Shown: positions 1 to 8,887, numbered from the stretch's first letter. The stretch: DNA of 64,000 bases from Pseudomonas persica (GCF_900291015.1 NZ_OLKL01000033.1:217341-281340); one strand, 5' to 3'. Notes: generated by a model not told the origin, from the sequence alone. Made by a program: numbers and translations.

Positions 1-339
1 CGCCAGGATCAAGGCAAAGCCAGTGTCGGCGGTGGTTTCGGTCAGCACGTCGGGCGTGTTGGTCAACATCACGCCACGCCGGCTGAGTTCGGCGATATCG
101 TAGTTGTCCACACCGACCGAAACGCTGGACACCACTTCAAGTTGTGGCGCCAGGTCGAGCAGGCTGGCGTCCAGACGCAGGCTGGCCCCCAGCAGCCCGT
201 GTGCACCCGGCAAGGCGTCGCGCAGGCGCGCCAGGCCATCGGGCTGGGTGGTATCCACCCAGGTCACCTCGACGTGATCTTGCAGGCGTGCCATCAAGTC
301 GTCGGACAGGCGTTTGTACAGGACGATTCGCTTCTTCAT
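1..339 (-). CDS. kguD: 2-ketogluconate-6-phosphate reductase KguD (3' part outside window)
   Basis: This is the N-terminal 113 residues of a D-2-hydroxyacid dehydrogenase. The gene runs off the left edge, so the NAD(P) fold and catalytic residues are not visible. The visible part has the family's N-terminal substrate-domain pattern, including SSVSVGVDNYD and NTPDVLTETTADTGFALIL. In fluorescent pseudomonads the last gene of the kgu operon encodes the cytoplasmic reductase that turns 2-keto-6-phosphogluconate into 6-phosphogluconate. The gene lies 12 bp behind the transporter kguT, so it is almost certainly co-transcribed. The ATG at 339 is preceded by AGGA. The role is assigned from the family plus operon position. 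Confidence 0.88.
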   Translation of the reverse strand, partial: MKKRIVLYKRLSDDLMARLQDHVEVTWVDTTQPDGLARLRDALPGAHGLLGASLRLDASLLDLAPQLEVVSSVSVGVDNYDIAELSRRGVMLTNTPDVLTETTADTGFALILA

Positions 340-351
340 TGCAGAGGTTTC

Positions 352-1644
352 CTAATGGTTCATGGCCAGACGCGAACCGCCGCGCTTGGCCCGGCCAGAC
401 GTCTGGGAGGTATTGAGTGCGGCGGTGAGCGCTACTGCGCTCAGCAACGCACCGCACATGAACAGATAAGAGGCACCGGGCCCACCCGTAGCGCCATTGA
501 GATAGCCCACCAGCCACGAACCGCCGAACGAGCCCAGCGCGCCCATGCTGTTGATCAACGCCATGGCACCGCCCGCGACGTTGGCCGGCAGGATCTCGGG
601 CACGATCGCGAAGAACGGGCCATAGGGTGCGTACATGCAAGCGCCGGCGACCACCAGCAACGCGTAGGACAGCCAGAAATGCTCGCTGCCCAGGGCGTAC
701 GAGCCATAGAACGCCACGGCGGCGATCAGCAGTGGCGGCCAGACGAAGCGCTTGCGTTTCTGCAGGCGGTCGGACGCCCACGACACGCCAACCATGGCCA
801 GCACCGCTGCCAGGTAAGGTACCGACGACAGCCAGCCGGCCTGCACGATATCGAGGTTGGCCGCCTGCTTGAGGATCGATGGCAACCACAGCACGAAGCC
901 ATACACACCGATGCTCCAGCAGAAGTACTGCAGCGCAAGGATGATCACTTGCGGCGAACGGAACGCCTCGCGGTAGTTCTTCACCGGCTTGATGCCTTGC
1001 TGCTCGGCGGCCAGCGCCTGCTGCAGGGCGGCCTTTTCCTGCTCGCTCAGCCAGTTCACCTGGGCCGGGCGGTCATCCACCAGGCGCCACCAGCAGAACG
1101 CCCAGATCACCGCGGGCAGGCCTTCGATGATGAACATCCAGCGCCAGTCGTAATGCTTGATGAGGTAGCCCGACACCACCGACATCCACAGGATGGTCAC
1201 TGGATTGCCGAGGATCAGGAAGGTATTGGCACGCGAACGCTCGGCGCGGGTGAACCAGTGGCACAGGTACACCAGCATCGCCGGCATCACCGCCGCCTCT
1301 ACCACCCCGAGCAGGAAGCGGATGCCGATCAGCATGTAGACGTTGCTGACCACGCCGGTGAGCGTGGCAAGGCCACCCCAGAGGATCAGGCAGACAAAGA
1401 TCAGCTTCTTCACACTGCGCTTTTCGGCATAGATGGCGCCGGGCACCTGGAAGAAGAAGTAACCGAGGAAGAACAGTGCCCCCAGCAGCGAAGACAGCGC
1501 GGGGGTGATCTGCAGGTCTTCAGCCATGCCGGAAGCGGCGGCGAAGCCGTAGTTGGCGCGGTCCAGGTAGGCCAGGCTATAGGTGAAGAAGACGATCGGG
1601 ATGATGTACCACCAGCGGCGAGGCGCCAGGCTTTGGCTTTGCAT
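352..1644 (-). CDS. kguT: 2-ketogluconate MFS transporter KguT
   Basis: A major facilitator superfamily permease of 430 residues with about 12 hydrophobic segments, beginning IIPIVFFTYSLAYLDRANYG, which is typical of the anion:cation symporter (ACS, phthalate/glucarate/hexuronate) family. It should import 2-ketogluconate from the periplasm, where the gad products make it. A longer start at 1680 is open, but the ATG at 1644 has AGGAG at 1654-1658, so I use that. The upstream A/C-rich stretch then lies in the leader. The gene sits between kguK (57 bp upstream) and kguD (12 bp downstream). The substrate is inferred from the operon. Confidence 0.9.
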   Translation of the reverse strand: MQSQSLAPRRWWYIIPIVFFTYSLAYLDRANYGFAAASGMAEDLQITPALSSLLGALFFLGYFFFQVPGAIYAEKRSVKKLIFVCLILWGGLATLTGVVSNVYMLIGIRFLLGVVEAAVMPAMLVYLCHWFTRAERSRANTFLILGNPVTILWMSVVSGYLIKHYDWRWMFIIEGLPAVIWAFCWWRLVDDRPAQVNWLSEQEKAALQQALAAEQQGIKPVKNYREAFRSPQVIILALQYFCWSIGVYGFVLWLPSILKQAANLDIVQAGWLSSVPYLAAVLAMVGVSWASDRLQKRKRFVWPPLLIAAVAFYGSYALGSEHFWLSYALLVVAGACMYAPYGPFFAIVPEILPANVAGGAMALINSMGALGSFGGSWLVGYLNGATGGPGASYLFMCGALLSAVALTAALNTSQTSGRAKRGGSRLAMNH

Positions 1645-1662
1645 GGTTTGTTTCTCCTGAGC

Positions 1663-1677
1663 TTGTTGTTTTTGTTG
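1663..1677 (-). promoter_or_regulatory. Hfq/Crc-type A/C-rich motif in the kguT leader
   Basis: On the transcript strand this reads CAACAAAAACAACAA, directly upstream of the kguT Shine-Dalgarno at 1654-1658. It matches the AAnAANAA catabolite-activity pattern bound by Hfq with Crc in pseudomonads. Translational repression of kguT during growth on preferred carbon sources is inferred, not shown. Confidence 0.6.
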
Positions 1678-1701
1678 CAACAGGTATATCGGGGTCAGTG
1701 T

Positions 1702-2652
1702 TCACGCACTTCTGCGCAGCTCGTGGGCTTGCAGTTCGTGGCGCAGCGGCAGCCCTTCCATGTCGCCACGTGACTGCACGGCGCGGCTACCGCACCAGTT
1801 GCCACGCGTCACAGCCTCGGCCACCGGGTGGCCCTCCAGCAGCGCGCTGAGCACGCCGACAGCAAAGGCATCGCCAGCGCCGACGGTGTCTACCACATGG
1901 CTGACCGGCACTGGCGCGACCTGGCCTTCAGCCTTGGCGCTGCGAAAGTAGGCACCAGCTTCGCCCAGCTTGATCACCACCAGTTCCACCCCTTGGTCGA
2001 GGTAGAACGCGGCGATGTCTGCCGGGGTGCGCTGACCGGTCAGCAGCCGCCCCTCCTCCAGGCCTGGCAGAACCCAGTCGGCCTTGGCCGCCAGGGCATT
2101 GACTTCGCGTACCATGCTGCTCTGGTCAGGCCACAGCGAAGGGCGCAGGTTGGGGTCGAACGAGATACTGCGCCCGGCGGCACGCATGGCGTCCACCAAC
2201 GCATGGGACAACGCCCGGCAGCCCTCCGACAGCGCCAGCGGGACGCCGGTGGCGTGCAGGTGGCGGGCCTGCAGCCAGGCTGGGCGAAGCAACTCTGGCG
2301 ACAGGCGGCTAGCCGCCGAACCACGGCGGAAGTACTCCACCGCCGGGTCGCTGCCGTCATCGCAGCGGGCCTTGAGCTGAAAGCCGGTGGGGTAGCTGGC
2401 ATCCACCTCGACGCCGGAGCAGTCCAGGCCTTCGCGGCGCAAGCTGTCGAGCACGAAACGGCCGAGCGAATCGTCGCCCACCCGGCTCAGCCAGCGGACC
2501 TTGAAGCCCAGCCGCGCCAGGCCGATGGCCACGTTACTGTCGGCACCGGCGATACGCTTGCCGAACTGGCCGACACTGGCCAGGTCGCCGGCCTGCTCGG
2601 CGACGAACATGGCCATGGTCTCGCCGAAACACAGCACGTCATGCTCATGCAT
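1702..2652 (-). CDS. kguK: 2-ketogluconate kinase KguK (PfkB/ribokinase family)
   Basis: A 316-residue PfkB-type sugar kinase that phosphorylates 2-ketogluconate to 2-keto-6-phosphogluconate in the cytoplasm. The N-terminal AGADSNVAIGLARLG matches PfkB signature 1. The C-terminal DTVGAGDAFAVGVLSALLEG is signature 2, with the catalytic Asp in GAGD. Length is normal for 2-keto-3-deoxygluconate and 2-ketogluconate kinases. The start overlaps the end of kguE by 8 bp, indicating translational coupling. A KDG kinase would look similar; the kgu context decides the name. Confidence 0.9.
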   Translation of the reverse strand: MHEHDVLCFGETMAMFVAEQAGDLASVGQFGKRIAGADSNVAIGLARLGFKVRWLSRVGDDSLGRFVLDSLRREGLDCSGVEVDASYPTGFQLKARCDDGSDPAVEYFRRGSAASRLSPELLRPAWLQARHLHATGVPLALSEGCRALSHALVDAMRAAGRSISFDPNLRPSLWPDQSSMVREVNALAAKADWVLPGLEEGRLLTGQRTPADIAAFYLDQGVELVVIKLGEAGAYFRSAKAEGQVAPVPVSHVVDTVGAGDAFAVGVLSALLEGHPVAEAVTRGNWCGSRAVQSRGDMEGLPLRHELQAHELRRSA

Positions 2653-3436
2653 GGCTCAGCTCCTCACGGGTTGCCACGCCCTGCCCCAGCGCCGCCAGGT
2701 TGCGCACCTGGGCACGGGTCAGCGCCAGCAGATCGTCGCTCACCAGCGGGTACTCGACGGCACGCACCACGCCGGGCGTGAACTCGGCCATCAGCGCTGC
2801 CCACTCCCGCAGGTCCGCGGCCTCTGGCGGCACCGCCGCCAGGCGGCCATCGGCCAGGCGCTGCACGGCTTTGCAATGCACATAGCGCACCCAGTGGCCA
2901 AGCTGACGTGCGGCGTGCCGGGCAGGCTCGCCCTGCCACTGCCAGTTACCGATGTCGAAGGTCATGCCCAGGTTCAGGCCAAGCTCGTCGGCGCGCTGGA
3001 AAAACTGCTGCAGGGGTTCAATTCGTCCGCCTTGCACGGTCTGGTCGTTCTCCACCAGCAGCAACGGCCCGTGTGTCGGCAACAGCGTCGCCAAGGCTGC
3101 GACGTCACAGCCCGCATGGTAGTGCCCCAGGGACACCTTGAGCGCTACCGCGCCAAGGGCGCGCGCGGTTTCCAGCTTGTGCACCAACTGCGGGTCGGGC
3201 ACGCCTTGTGCGGTCCATAGCTCAAGGGGCGTGGAATACAGGCACTCCAGGCGCAGCGCGGCAATGGCCGCAGACAGCGCTGCAGTGTCCGGTGCATGGG
3301 TGAACAATTCTTCGCGCAGTTCCACGCGGGTAACGCCAGCGGCAGCCAGCAGGTCAATGAACTGCTCCTGGCCACGTTGCCGGACAAACTCGGCGCCGTA
3401 GCTGGAGAGACTGATGGAAACGGGGTTCGAGTGCAT
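2645..3436 (-). CDS. kguE: KguE, TIM-barrel sugar epimerase/isomerase-like protein
   Basis: A 263-residue protein of the xylose isomerase-like TIM-barrel (AP endonuclease 2) superfamily. Acidic and histidine metal-ligand positions typical of these barrels are visible around VELREELF, LLVENDQT, MTFDIGNW and RYVHCKA. It is the first gene of the kgu operon, directly behind a PtxS operator and just downstream of ptxS. It is usually annotated as 2-ketogluconate epimerase, but its exact reaction is not settled by the sequence. The start codon at 3436 is overlapped by an AACAACAA-type motif, so translation is probably under Hfq/Crc control. Confidence 0.85.
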   Translation of the reverse strand: MHSNPVSISLSSYGAEFVRQRGQEQFIDLLAAAGVTRVELREELFTHAPDTAALSAAIAALRLECLYSTPLELWTAQGVPDPQLVHKLETARALGAVALKVSLGHYHAGCDVAALATLLPTHGPLLLVENDQTVQGGRIEPLQQFFQRADELGLNLGMTFDIGNWQWQGEPARHAARQLGHWVRYVHCKAVQRLADGRLAAVPPEAADLREWAALMAEFTPGVVRAVEYPLVSDDLLALTRAQVRNLAALGQGVATREELSHA

Positions 3437-3443
3437 TGTTGTT
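3436..3443 (-). promoter_or_regulatory. Hfq/Crc-type motif AACAACAA at the kguE start
   Basis: The transcript reads GGACAACAACAATG, so the motif abuts and shares the A of the kguE start codon. A protein bound here would block ribosome entry to the first gene of the operon. This is a sequence match to the known Pseudomonas CA motif; occupancy is inferred. Confidence 0.6.
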
Positions 3444-3450
3444 GTCCTTA

Positions 3451-3464
3451 TGAAACCGGTTTCA
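3451..3464. promoter_or_regulatory. PtxS operator of the kgu operon
   Basis: Perfect 14-bp palindrome TGAAACCGGTTTCA, located 15 bp upstream of the kguE start and identical to two other copies in the window. It is the established PtxS recognition sequence in P. putida and P. aeruginosa. 2-ketogluconate is the known effector that releases PtxS. Confidence 0.93.
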
Positions 3465-3503
3465 TTTTTTCGCAGCAGCAGGCACGCAGATGCCTGCCTG
3501 TGA

Positions 3504-4523
3504 TTACTGTGGCTGGGTTGAACCTCGGATGATCAGCTCGGCCTTGAAGTCGATGCGCCGGGCTGCCCCGCTGTCGCCGCGCAGGCGACCAAGCAGGCTC
3601 TCGAATGCTGCCACGCCGATTCGCTCGGTGGGCTGGGCCAGTGCAGTGATGCCACTGCCGACCAAAGGGTACCAGTCGAGGTTGTCGAGGGCGATCAGCC
3701 CGACGTCCGCGAACAGATTGCGCCCTGCCTGGTGCAGGGCCCGGGTCACGGCCAGGGTAGCGACACCGTTGCAGGTGAAGATGGCCTGCGGGCCATGGCC
3801 ACTGCCGGCGAGGAACGAAGCCAGTTGGCCATCCAGCCCGGCGCCGATTTCCAGCACTTGCTGGCGCATGCCGGGGCGCCGGCTGACCGACGCACCGAAC
3901 GCCTGTACCCGCTCCAGGCGCGAGCTGGTGCCATCGAGGGGCTCGGTTACCGCCAGGATGTCGCGATAGCCCTGCGCCTGCAGGTGGTCGAGGGCCTGCT
4001 CGACCGCGTCGGCATTGTCCAGGCCTACCAGGTCGACATTCAGTTCGGGCAACTGGCGGTCGACCAGTACCATGGGGATGTCGCGCTGCAGGTTGAGCAG
4101 TTCGCCGGGGTGATGGCCAAGCGTGTTCACGATCAGCCCTTCGACGTTGTAGGACTGCAGGGCCACCAGGTGATGACGCTCCTGCTCGTCGTCGCGGTTG
4201 GTGTTGCACACCACCAGGCTGTAGCCGTGCTGGCGGCAGGCAGTTTCCACGCCATGCATCACGGCCACTGAATAGGGGTTGAGGATGTCGGCCACCAGCA
4301 TGCCGATCAGCCGCGTCTGGCCGCGCTTCAGGCCACGGGCCATCTGGTTGGGGCGGTAACCGAGGCGTTCGATGACTGCTTCCAGGCGCTTGGCGGTGGC
4401 TTCGGCGAGCAACTGGCGGTCACCACCGATGTAACGGGAGACGGTGGCCTTGGAAACGCCAGCGACACGCGCTACTTCACTGATGGTGACCCGTTCGCGG
4501 GCATGGGCAGGCGCGTCGGTCAT
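3504..4523 (-). CDS. ptxS: LacI-family repressor PtxS
   Basis: A 339-residue LacI/GalR regulator. The N-terminal helix-turn-helix (residues about 10-32, ISEVARVAGVSKATVSRYI) carries the usual hinge region after it. The rest is a periplasmic-binding-protein-like effector domain starting near IGMLVADILNPYS. PtxS represses its own gene, the kgu operon and the gad operon, and is released by 2-ketogluconate. All three targets and their identical operators are in this window. It is transcribed towards kguE with a 67-bp gap holding the kgu operator. A second operator lies 30 bp upstream of its own start. Confidence 0.95.
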   Translation of the reverse strand: MTDAPAHARERVTISEVARVAGVSKATVSRYIGGDRQLLAEATAKRLEAVIERLGYRPNQMARGLKRGQTRLIGMLVADILNPYSVAVMHGVETACRQHGYSLVVCNTNRDDEQERHHLVALQSYNVEGLIVNTLGHHPGELLNLQRDIPMVLVDRQLPELNVDLVGLDNADAVEQALDHLQAQGYRDILAVTEPLDGTSSRLERVQAFGASVSRRPGMRQQVLEIGAGLDGQLASFLAGSGHGPQAIFTCNGVATLAVTRALHQAGRNLFADVGLIALDNLDWYPLVGSGITALAQPTERIGVAAFESLLGRLRGDSGAARRIDFKAELIIRGSTQPQ

Positions 4524-4553
4524 GGGCTTTCCTTATGATTGTTGTGATAGCGA

Positions 4554-4567
4554 TGAAACCGGTTTCA
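4554..4567. promoter_or_regulatory. PtxS autoregulatory operator
   Basis: Perfect palindrome TGAAACCGGTTTCA 30 bp upstream of the ptxS start codon. It is the same sequence as at the kgu and gad promoters, consistent with negative autoregulation. Confidence 0.92.
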
Positions 4568-4765
4568 ATACAGCAAAAACTTTCGCGCTCGTCAACCTGC
4601 CGTTGGTCGGGAGTGCGATTTCAGTGCGTAGTAAATACAACAAGAATACGTTTTAACTAACTGATATATATAGTAAATAAGATACGAAACCCTGTGGGGG
4701 ATGGCCCAGCCCTTTGGTCTGCGCTGTCGCATAGAGAACTGAATTCGCAAGCGGTCCGTGCATCC

Positions 4766-4850
4766 TGTGCGGCTTTAGCCGCGAAGAATCCAACGCGGTG
4801 CATGGCACCGGCTGCGCCGGTGTTCGCGGCTAAAGCCGCTCCCATAGGGG
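4766..4850 (+). repeat. 85-bp dispersed palindromic repeat, copy 1
   Basis: The arms GCGGCTTTAGCCGCGAA (4769-4785) and its exact complement (4823-4839) enclose a 37-bp centre containing GGTGCATGGCACCGGC. A nearly identical copy is at 32621-32710 and a diverged inverted copy is at 21961-22040. It resembles a REP-flanked BIME-like element. Confidence 0.85.
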
Positions 4851-4886
4851 CCCTGCTAATTCAACGAGTTATGTGCGGTTCTATGA

Positions 4887-4952
4887 GAGCGGGTTCACCC
4901 GCGAATGCGATGTTGAATGTGCCGACGCATTCGCGGGTAAACCCGCTCCCGC
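4887..4952. repeat. REP pair (inverted)
   Basis: GCGGGTTCACCCGCGAATGCG (4889-4909) faces its near-complement at 4926-4946 across a short spacer. Each arm is itself a hairpin. This matches the putida REP core. It lies downstream of the gad operon and may stop or protect its transcript. Confidence 0.8.
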
Positions 4953-4984
4953 AGTGGATCGGGGGTGCAGACAGAGGGATGCAG

Positions 4985-6235
4985 TTAACGGAGGGCTTTC
5001 ACATCACCGGCAGTGACCGCGCTGCCCTGGTTACCCCAACTGCTGCGAATGAAGTTCACCACCTCGGCGACCTCCTGGTCACTCAGGCGCCAGCCGAACG
5101 CCGGCATGGTGAAGTTCGACGGCGCCGTGTGCGTCGCCGGCACCGTGCCCCCGGCCAGCACTACGTGGATCAGCGATGTGGCATCCGCCGTCTGCACCAC
5201 CGGGTTGCCGGCCAGGGCCGGGAACACACGGGTATAGCCCTGGCCATCGGTACGGTGGCAGGCCGCGCAGTTGTCGATATACACCGCCGCCCCAGGCTTG
5301 CTGTCGTCGCCCTTCCACAGCGCATCCGCCACCTGTTTGTCGTAGACGTGCGGCCGGTCGTCAGGGTTGCTCGGTGGCAGCGTCTTCAGGTAGCGGGCGA
5401 TGGCGGTCAGGTCGGCGTCGCTCATGTGTTGCATGCTGTGCTCGACCACGTCGCTCATGCCACCGAACACGGCACTGCGGTCGCTACGGCCGGTCTTGAG
5501 AAACTGTACCAGCTGCGCTTCGCTCCAACTGCCGAGGCCGTCTTTGTGGTCGCCGCGAAGGTTCTTGGCGATCCACCCTTCCAGCGGTGCGCTACCCGCC
5601 AGAAACTGCTCGCCATCCTGTGGGCTGAGCGCCTTTTCCTGCATGGTCAGCGCCCGCGGCGTATGGCACGCACCACAATGCCCCAGGCCCTCGACCAGGT
5701 AGGCACCGCGGTTGACCACCGGGTCGGCCGCCGACGACGCCTGCCAGGGCTTGGCCTCTGGCGCGAACAACCCACGCCAGACCGCCAGCGGCCAGCGCAT
5801 GCTCAGCGGCCAGGGGATGTCGGTGGCCTTGTTCGGCTGCTCGACCGGCTCCACGCCATTCATGAAGTAGGCATACAGCGCCTGCATGTCCTGCTCGCTG
5901 ACGCGCGCATAGGACGGGTATGGCATGGCGGGATACAGGGTGCTGCCGTCCTTGCCGATGCCCTTGCGCACCGCCTGGTCGAAGTCTTCGAAGCTGTACT
6001 GGCCGATACCGCTGGCCGCCGGGGTGATATTGGTGGAGTACACCGTGCCGATCGGCGTTTCCATCGGCAACCCACCGGCGAACGGCTTGCCGCCCTTGGC
6101 GGTATGGCAGGCGACGCAGTCGCCGGCGCGGGCCAGGTACTCGCCCTGGCGCACCTGCGCATCGTCATTTGGCGCAGCCTGTGCAGCCACGCTGGCACCC
6201 AGCAGGGTTGCGATCAACAGTGTCTTCATGCGCAT
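4985..6235 (-). CDS. Gluconate 2-dehydrogenase, cytochrome c subunit
   Basis: A 416-residue secreted triheme cytochrome c. A signal peptide (about residues 1-20, MRMKTLLIATLLGASVAAQA) is followed by three CxxCH heme sites in CVACHTAKGG, CGACHTPRAL and CAACHRTDGQ. This is the standard layout of the membrane-associated cytochrome subunit of FAD-dependent gluconate, sorbitol and alcohol dehydrogenases. It passes electrons from the flavoprotein to the quinone pool at the periplasmic face. It is the last gene of the gad operon, 6 bp behind the GMC subunit, and the operon is presumably PtxS-controlled through the operator at 8888. Confidence 0.92.
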   Translation of the reverse strand: MRMKTLLIATLLGASVAAQAAPNDDAQVRQGEYLARAGDCVACHTAKGGKPFAGGLPMETPIGTVYSTNITPAASGIGQYSFEDFDQAVRKGIGKDGSTLYPAMPYPSYARVSEQDMQALYAYFMNGVEPVEQPNKATDIPWPLSMRWPLAVWRGLFAPEAKPWQASSAADPVVNRGAYLVEGLGHCGACHTPRALTMQEKALSPQDGEQFLAGSAPLEGWIAKNLRGDHKDGLGSWSEAQLVQFLKTGRSDRSAVFGGMSDVVEHSMQHMSDADLTAIARYLKTLPPSNPDDRPHVYDKQVADALWKGDDSKPGAAVYIDNCAACHRTDGQGYTRVFPALAGNPVVQTADATSLIHVVLAGGTVPATHTAPSNFTMPAFGWRLSDQEVAEVVNFIRSSWGNQGSAVTAGDVKALR

Positions 6236-6241
6236 CGCTCC

Positions 6242-8026
6242 TCAAGCCTGGACCAGCGGGCCGGGGTTTTTCAGGTATTGCTCACGAATGGCGCGGGCCG
6301 ACCAGTAGGTCAGCGCAGCTACCAGCCCGGTCGGGTTGTAACCCAAGCCTTGCGGAAACGCTGAAGCGCCCGGGACGAACACGTTGTGCACATCCCAGCT
6401 CTGCAGGTAGCGATTCACAGCACTGGTCTTGGGATCGCTGCCCATGATCGCGCCGCCGTTCAGGTGCGTGGTCTGGTAGCTGGCGGTGTTGAAGTGGTCC
6501 TTGACCTTCTTGCCCAGCACGGCAATGGTCTTGGGGTTCATCGCCTGGGCGATCTTGCTGAGTTTGTCGACCATGAACTGGTTCATCTTGATATCGTTTT
6601 CCTGCCAGTCGAAGGTCATGCGCAGCAGCGGCTGGCCATAGGCATCCCGGTAGGTCGGGTCAAGGTCCAGGTAGTTGCCACGGTAGGACTGGTGGGCGCC
6701 GTGGGCGTCCATCGACACCTGGTGGGTATAGTAATCGGCGGTAGCCTTCTTCCAGGCGCTGCCCCAGGCCGGCGTGCCGGGCGGGGTCGCGCCGCCGGCA
6801 ATCGGCCGTGTGCCGGCCTGGTTCACCCACATGGGCGAACCACCGACGAAGCCGTGCGGGCCATGGTCGAAGTTGTCGGCGTTGAAGTCATCGATGGCAA
6901 TGCCATTGCCACCGGCGCCGATGAAGTTGTTGGTGTAGGTGTTCTTGTCGAAGAACGCCTTGACCGTGCCCATGTTCTGGTAGGCGAAATTGCGCCCGAC
7001 CACGCCTTCGTTCTTCACCGGATCGTAAGGCTTGCCAATGCCGGAAAGCAGCATCAGGCGCACGTTGTTGAACTGGAACGCCGCCAGGATCACCAGGTCC
7101 GCCGGCTGCTCCACTTCCCGCCCCTGGGCGTCGATGTAGGTCACCCCGGTGGCCTTGCGCTTGCTGTCGTCGAGGTTGACCCGCAGCACATGGGCATTGG
7201 GCCGCAATTCGAAGTTCGGCACCTGGCGCAGCGACGGCAGGATGTTCACGTTGGGTGAAGCCTTGGAGTACATGTAACACACGTAACCACTGCAGAAACC
7301 GCAGAAGTTGCACGGCCCCATCTGCGCCCCGTACGGGTTGGTGTACGGCCCTGAGGTGTTGGCCGACGGCAAGTTGTAGGGCTTGTAGCCCAGGCTGGCG
7401 GCCGCCTTTTCGAACAGCCTGGCCGACACCACGTTCTTCTGCGAAGGCAGCGGGAACGGGCTGGACCGGTCCGGCGCATAGGGGTTGCCGCCCTGCCCTT
7501 CGCCAACGACCTGGCCGTTGACGGTCCAGGCCTGGCCAGAGGTACCGAATACCTTTTCGGCGAAGTCGAAGTGCGGTTCCAGTTCTTCGTAGCTGACCCC
7601 GAAGTCCTGGATAGTCATGTCTTCGGGGATGAACTTGCGCCCGTAGCGTTCTTCGTAGTGGCTGCGCATGCGCAGTTCCATCGGGTCTACCCGCAAGTGC
7701 ACGCCCGACCAGTGCAGGCCTGCGCCACCTACACCTTTACCCGGCAGGAAGGCACCGAGCTGGCGATTGGGCAGTGCCACGTCATTCATGCTGTGGCGGA
7801 TGGTGACGGTTTCTTTCGACACGTCGACGAACAGCTTCTTGCGCACGCTGTAGGTCAGCTCGTCGATCACCTGCGGGTAGCTGCCTTCTGGGTAGGTGTC
7901 CTGCATCGGCCCCCGCTCCAGGGCCACCACCTGCAGCCCGGCCTCGGTCAGCTCCTTGGCCATGATCGCGCCGGCCCAGCCGAACCCCACGATCACCGCA
8001 TCCACTTTCTTCAACACAGTCGCCAT
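6242..8026 (-). CDS. Gluconate 2-dehydrogenase, FAD (GMC) catalytic subunit
   Basis: A 594-residue GMC oxidoreductase that oxidises gluconate to 2-ketogluconate in the periplasm. The N-terminal VGFGWAGAIMAKEL is the FAD dinucleotide-binding motif, and the C-terminal GYNPTGLVAALTYWSA closes the FAD domain. A cysteine cluster in PCNFCGFCSGYVCYM fits the iron-sulfur site reported for related dehydrogenases such as fructose dehydrogenase; the cluster itself is inferred. It has no signal peptide of its own and is probably exported with the Tat-signal-bearing third subunit encoded 3 bp upstream. Confidence 0.93.
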   Translation of the reverse strand: MATVLKKVDAVIVGFGWAGAIMAKELTEAGLQVVALERGPMQDTYPEGSYPQVIDELTYSVRKKLFVDVSKETVTIRHSMNDVALPNRQLGAFLPGKGVGGAGLHWSGVHLRVDPMELRMRSHYEERYGRKFIPEDMTIQDFGVSYEELEPHFDFAEKVFGTSGQAWTVNGQVVGEGQGGNPYAPDRSSPFPLPSQKNVVSARLFEKAAASLGYKPYNLPSANTSGPYTNPYGAQMGPCNFCGFCSGYVCYMYSKASPNVNILPSLRQVPNFELRPNAHVLRVNLDDSKRKATGVTYIDAQGREVEQPADLVILAAFQFNNVRLMLLSGIGKPYDPVKNEGVVGRNFAYQNMGTVKAFFDKNTYTNNFIGAGGNGIAIDDFNADNFDHGPHGFVGGSPMWVNQAGTRPIAGGATPPGTPAWGSAWKKATADYYTHQVSMDAHGAHQSYRGNYLDLDPTYRDAYGQPLLRMTFDWQENDIKMNQFMVDKLSKIAQAMNPKTIAVLGKKVKDHFNTASYQTTHLNGGAIMGSDPKTSAVNRYLQSWDVHNVFVPGASAFPQGLGYNPTGLVAALTYWSARAIREQYLKNPGPLVQA

Positions 8027-8029
8027 GCC

Positions 8030-8770
8030 TCAGGCCCTCTCGCCACGGATCGAAACAGCCGGGAACGGGTAAGGCTCGTTGCGCTCGACCCAATCCATGA
8101 AATCGGCGCGGGCGCCGGGGAAGCCGATCTGGGTCCAGCCGATCATGCCTTTGTTGCCACCATGGATCGGGTCGCAGAAGAACCCTTCACGGGTGTTCTG
8201 CACCAGCAAGCTGAAGAAAACCTTGGCCGGCACGCTGTCGAAAACCAGCTCTCCAGCCTCGATCTTGCTGAGAACATGGTCTCGGGTAGCGCTATCTTGC
8301 GCAGCGAAAACTTGCCCGGAATTGGCCTTGCACCAGCCGTCCACGGCGGCAATGCCCAGACGGTAGATCTGCTGCGGGCTGAGTTGCAGCTGGTAACCGA
8401 GTTCAGGCGCGGCGTCGGCCTTGAACGGGCCCTGCATGTACCACTGCGCGCCGGTTGCGTAGGGGGTGTTCATCTGCCGGTCGATGAATTCGGCAGCGCC
8501 GGCTTCCAGGGCACCGGGGCCAAGCTCGTCGGCCGGGATGATGCGGGCGACGGCCGCCTGCACAAAGGCCCACTCCTCGGCAGTGAAGAAGGTCGGCTGG
8601 TACTGGCCCGCTGGCGGCGTGGCCGGCACTTTGGGTTCGTGTTGCGGGGCCGCCAGCAGTTGACTGGCGCCCACGCCAAGCCCCGTACTGGCCACGGTGA
8701 CCACAGGGATCAAGGTCAAGGTCTTGCGCAGAAAATCCCTGCGCGGGTTGTCTGGGGCATGCTCAGGCAT
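8030..8770 (-). CDS. Gluconate 2-dehydrogenase subunit 3 (gamma, Tat signal)
   Basis: A 246-residue gluconate dehydrogenase subunit 3 family protein. The N-terminus has a twin-arginine motif (NPRRDFLRKTLTLIPVV), so it likely acts as the Tat escort that carries the folded FAD subunit to the periplasm. It is the first gene of the gad operon, about 118 bp from the PtxS operator at 8888-8901. Its length is typical. Confidence 0.92.
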   Translation of the reverse strand: MPEHAPDNPRRDFLRKTLTLIPVVTVASTGLGVGASQLLAAPQHEPKVPATPPAGQYQPTFFTAEEWAFVQAAVARIIPADELGPGALEAGAAEFIDRQMNTPYATGAQWYMQGPFKADAAPELGYQLQLSPQQIYRLGIAAVDGWCKANSGQVFAAQDSATRDHVLSKIEAGELVFDSVPAKVFFSLLVQNTREGFFCDPIHGGNKGMIGWTQIGFPGARADFMDWVERNEPYPFPAVSIRGERA

Positions 8771-8887
8771 TGTGAATCCTCATCGGCGGTGTGCGGCCTT
8801 GATAAGCGCCATCTGATTTTCAATGGGGGTGGTCTTGAAAGGCCATCAAGAAAACAGCCGGATAATCTAGCGCGTTCAGAAATGTTT

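Larger units (their letters stand above)
4524..4984. other. ptxS-gad intergenic region with two palindromic repeats
   Basis: This 461-bp gap holds the ptxS promoter and operator at the left, an AT-rich stretch at about 4625-4690, a long 17-bp-arm palindromic repeat (4769-4839) and a REP pair (4889-4946). No convincing gene was seen; the open frames across it are translations of the repeats. Confidence 0.8.

Noticed and set aside
142-1773. 543-residue plus-strand frame over kguD/kguT
   Set aside because: It overlaps two clear minus-strand genes and has no recognisable motif.
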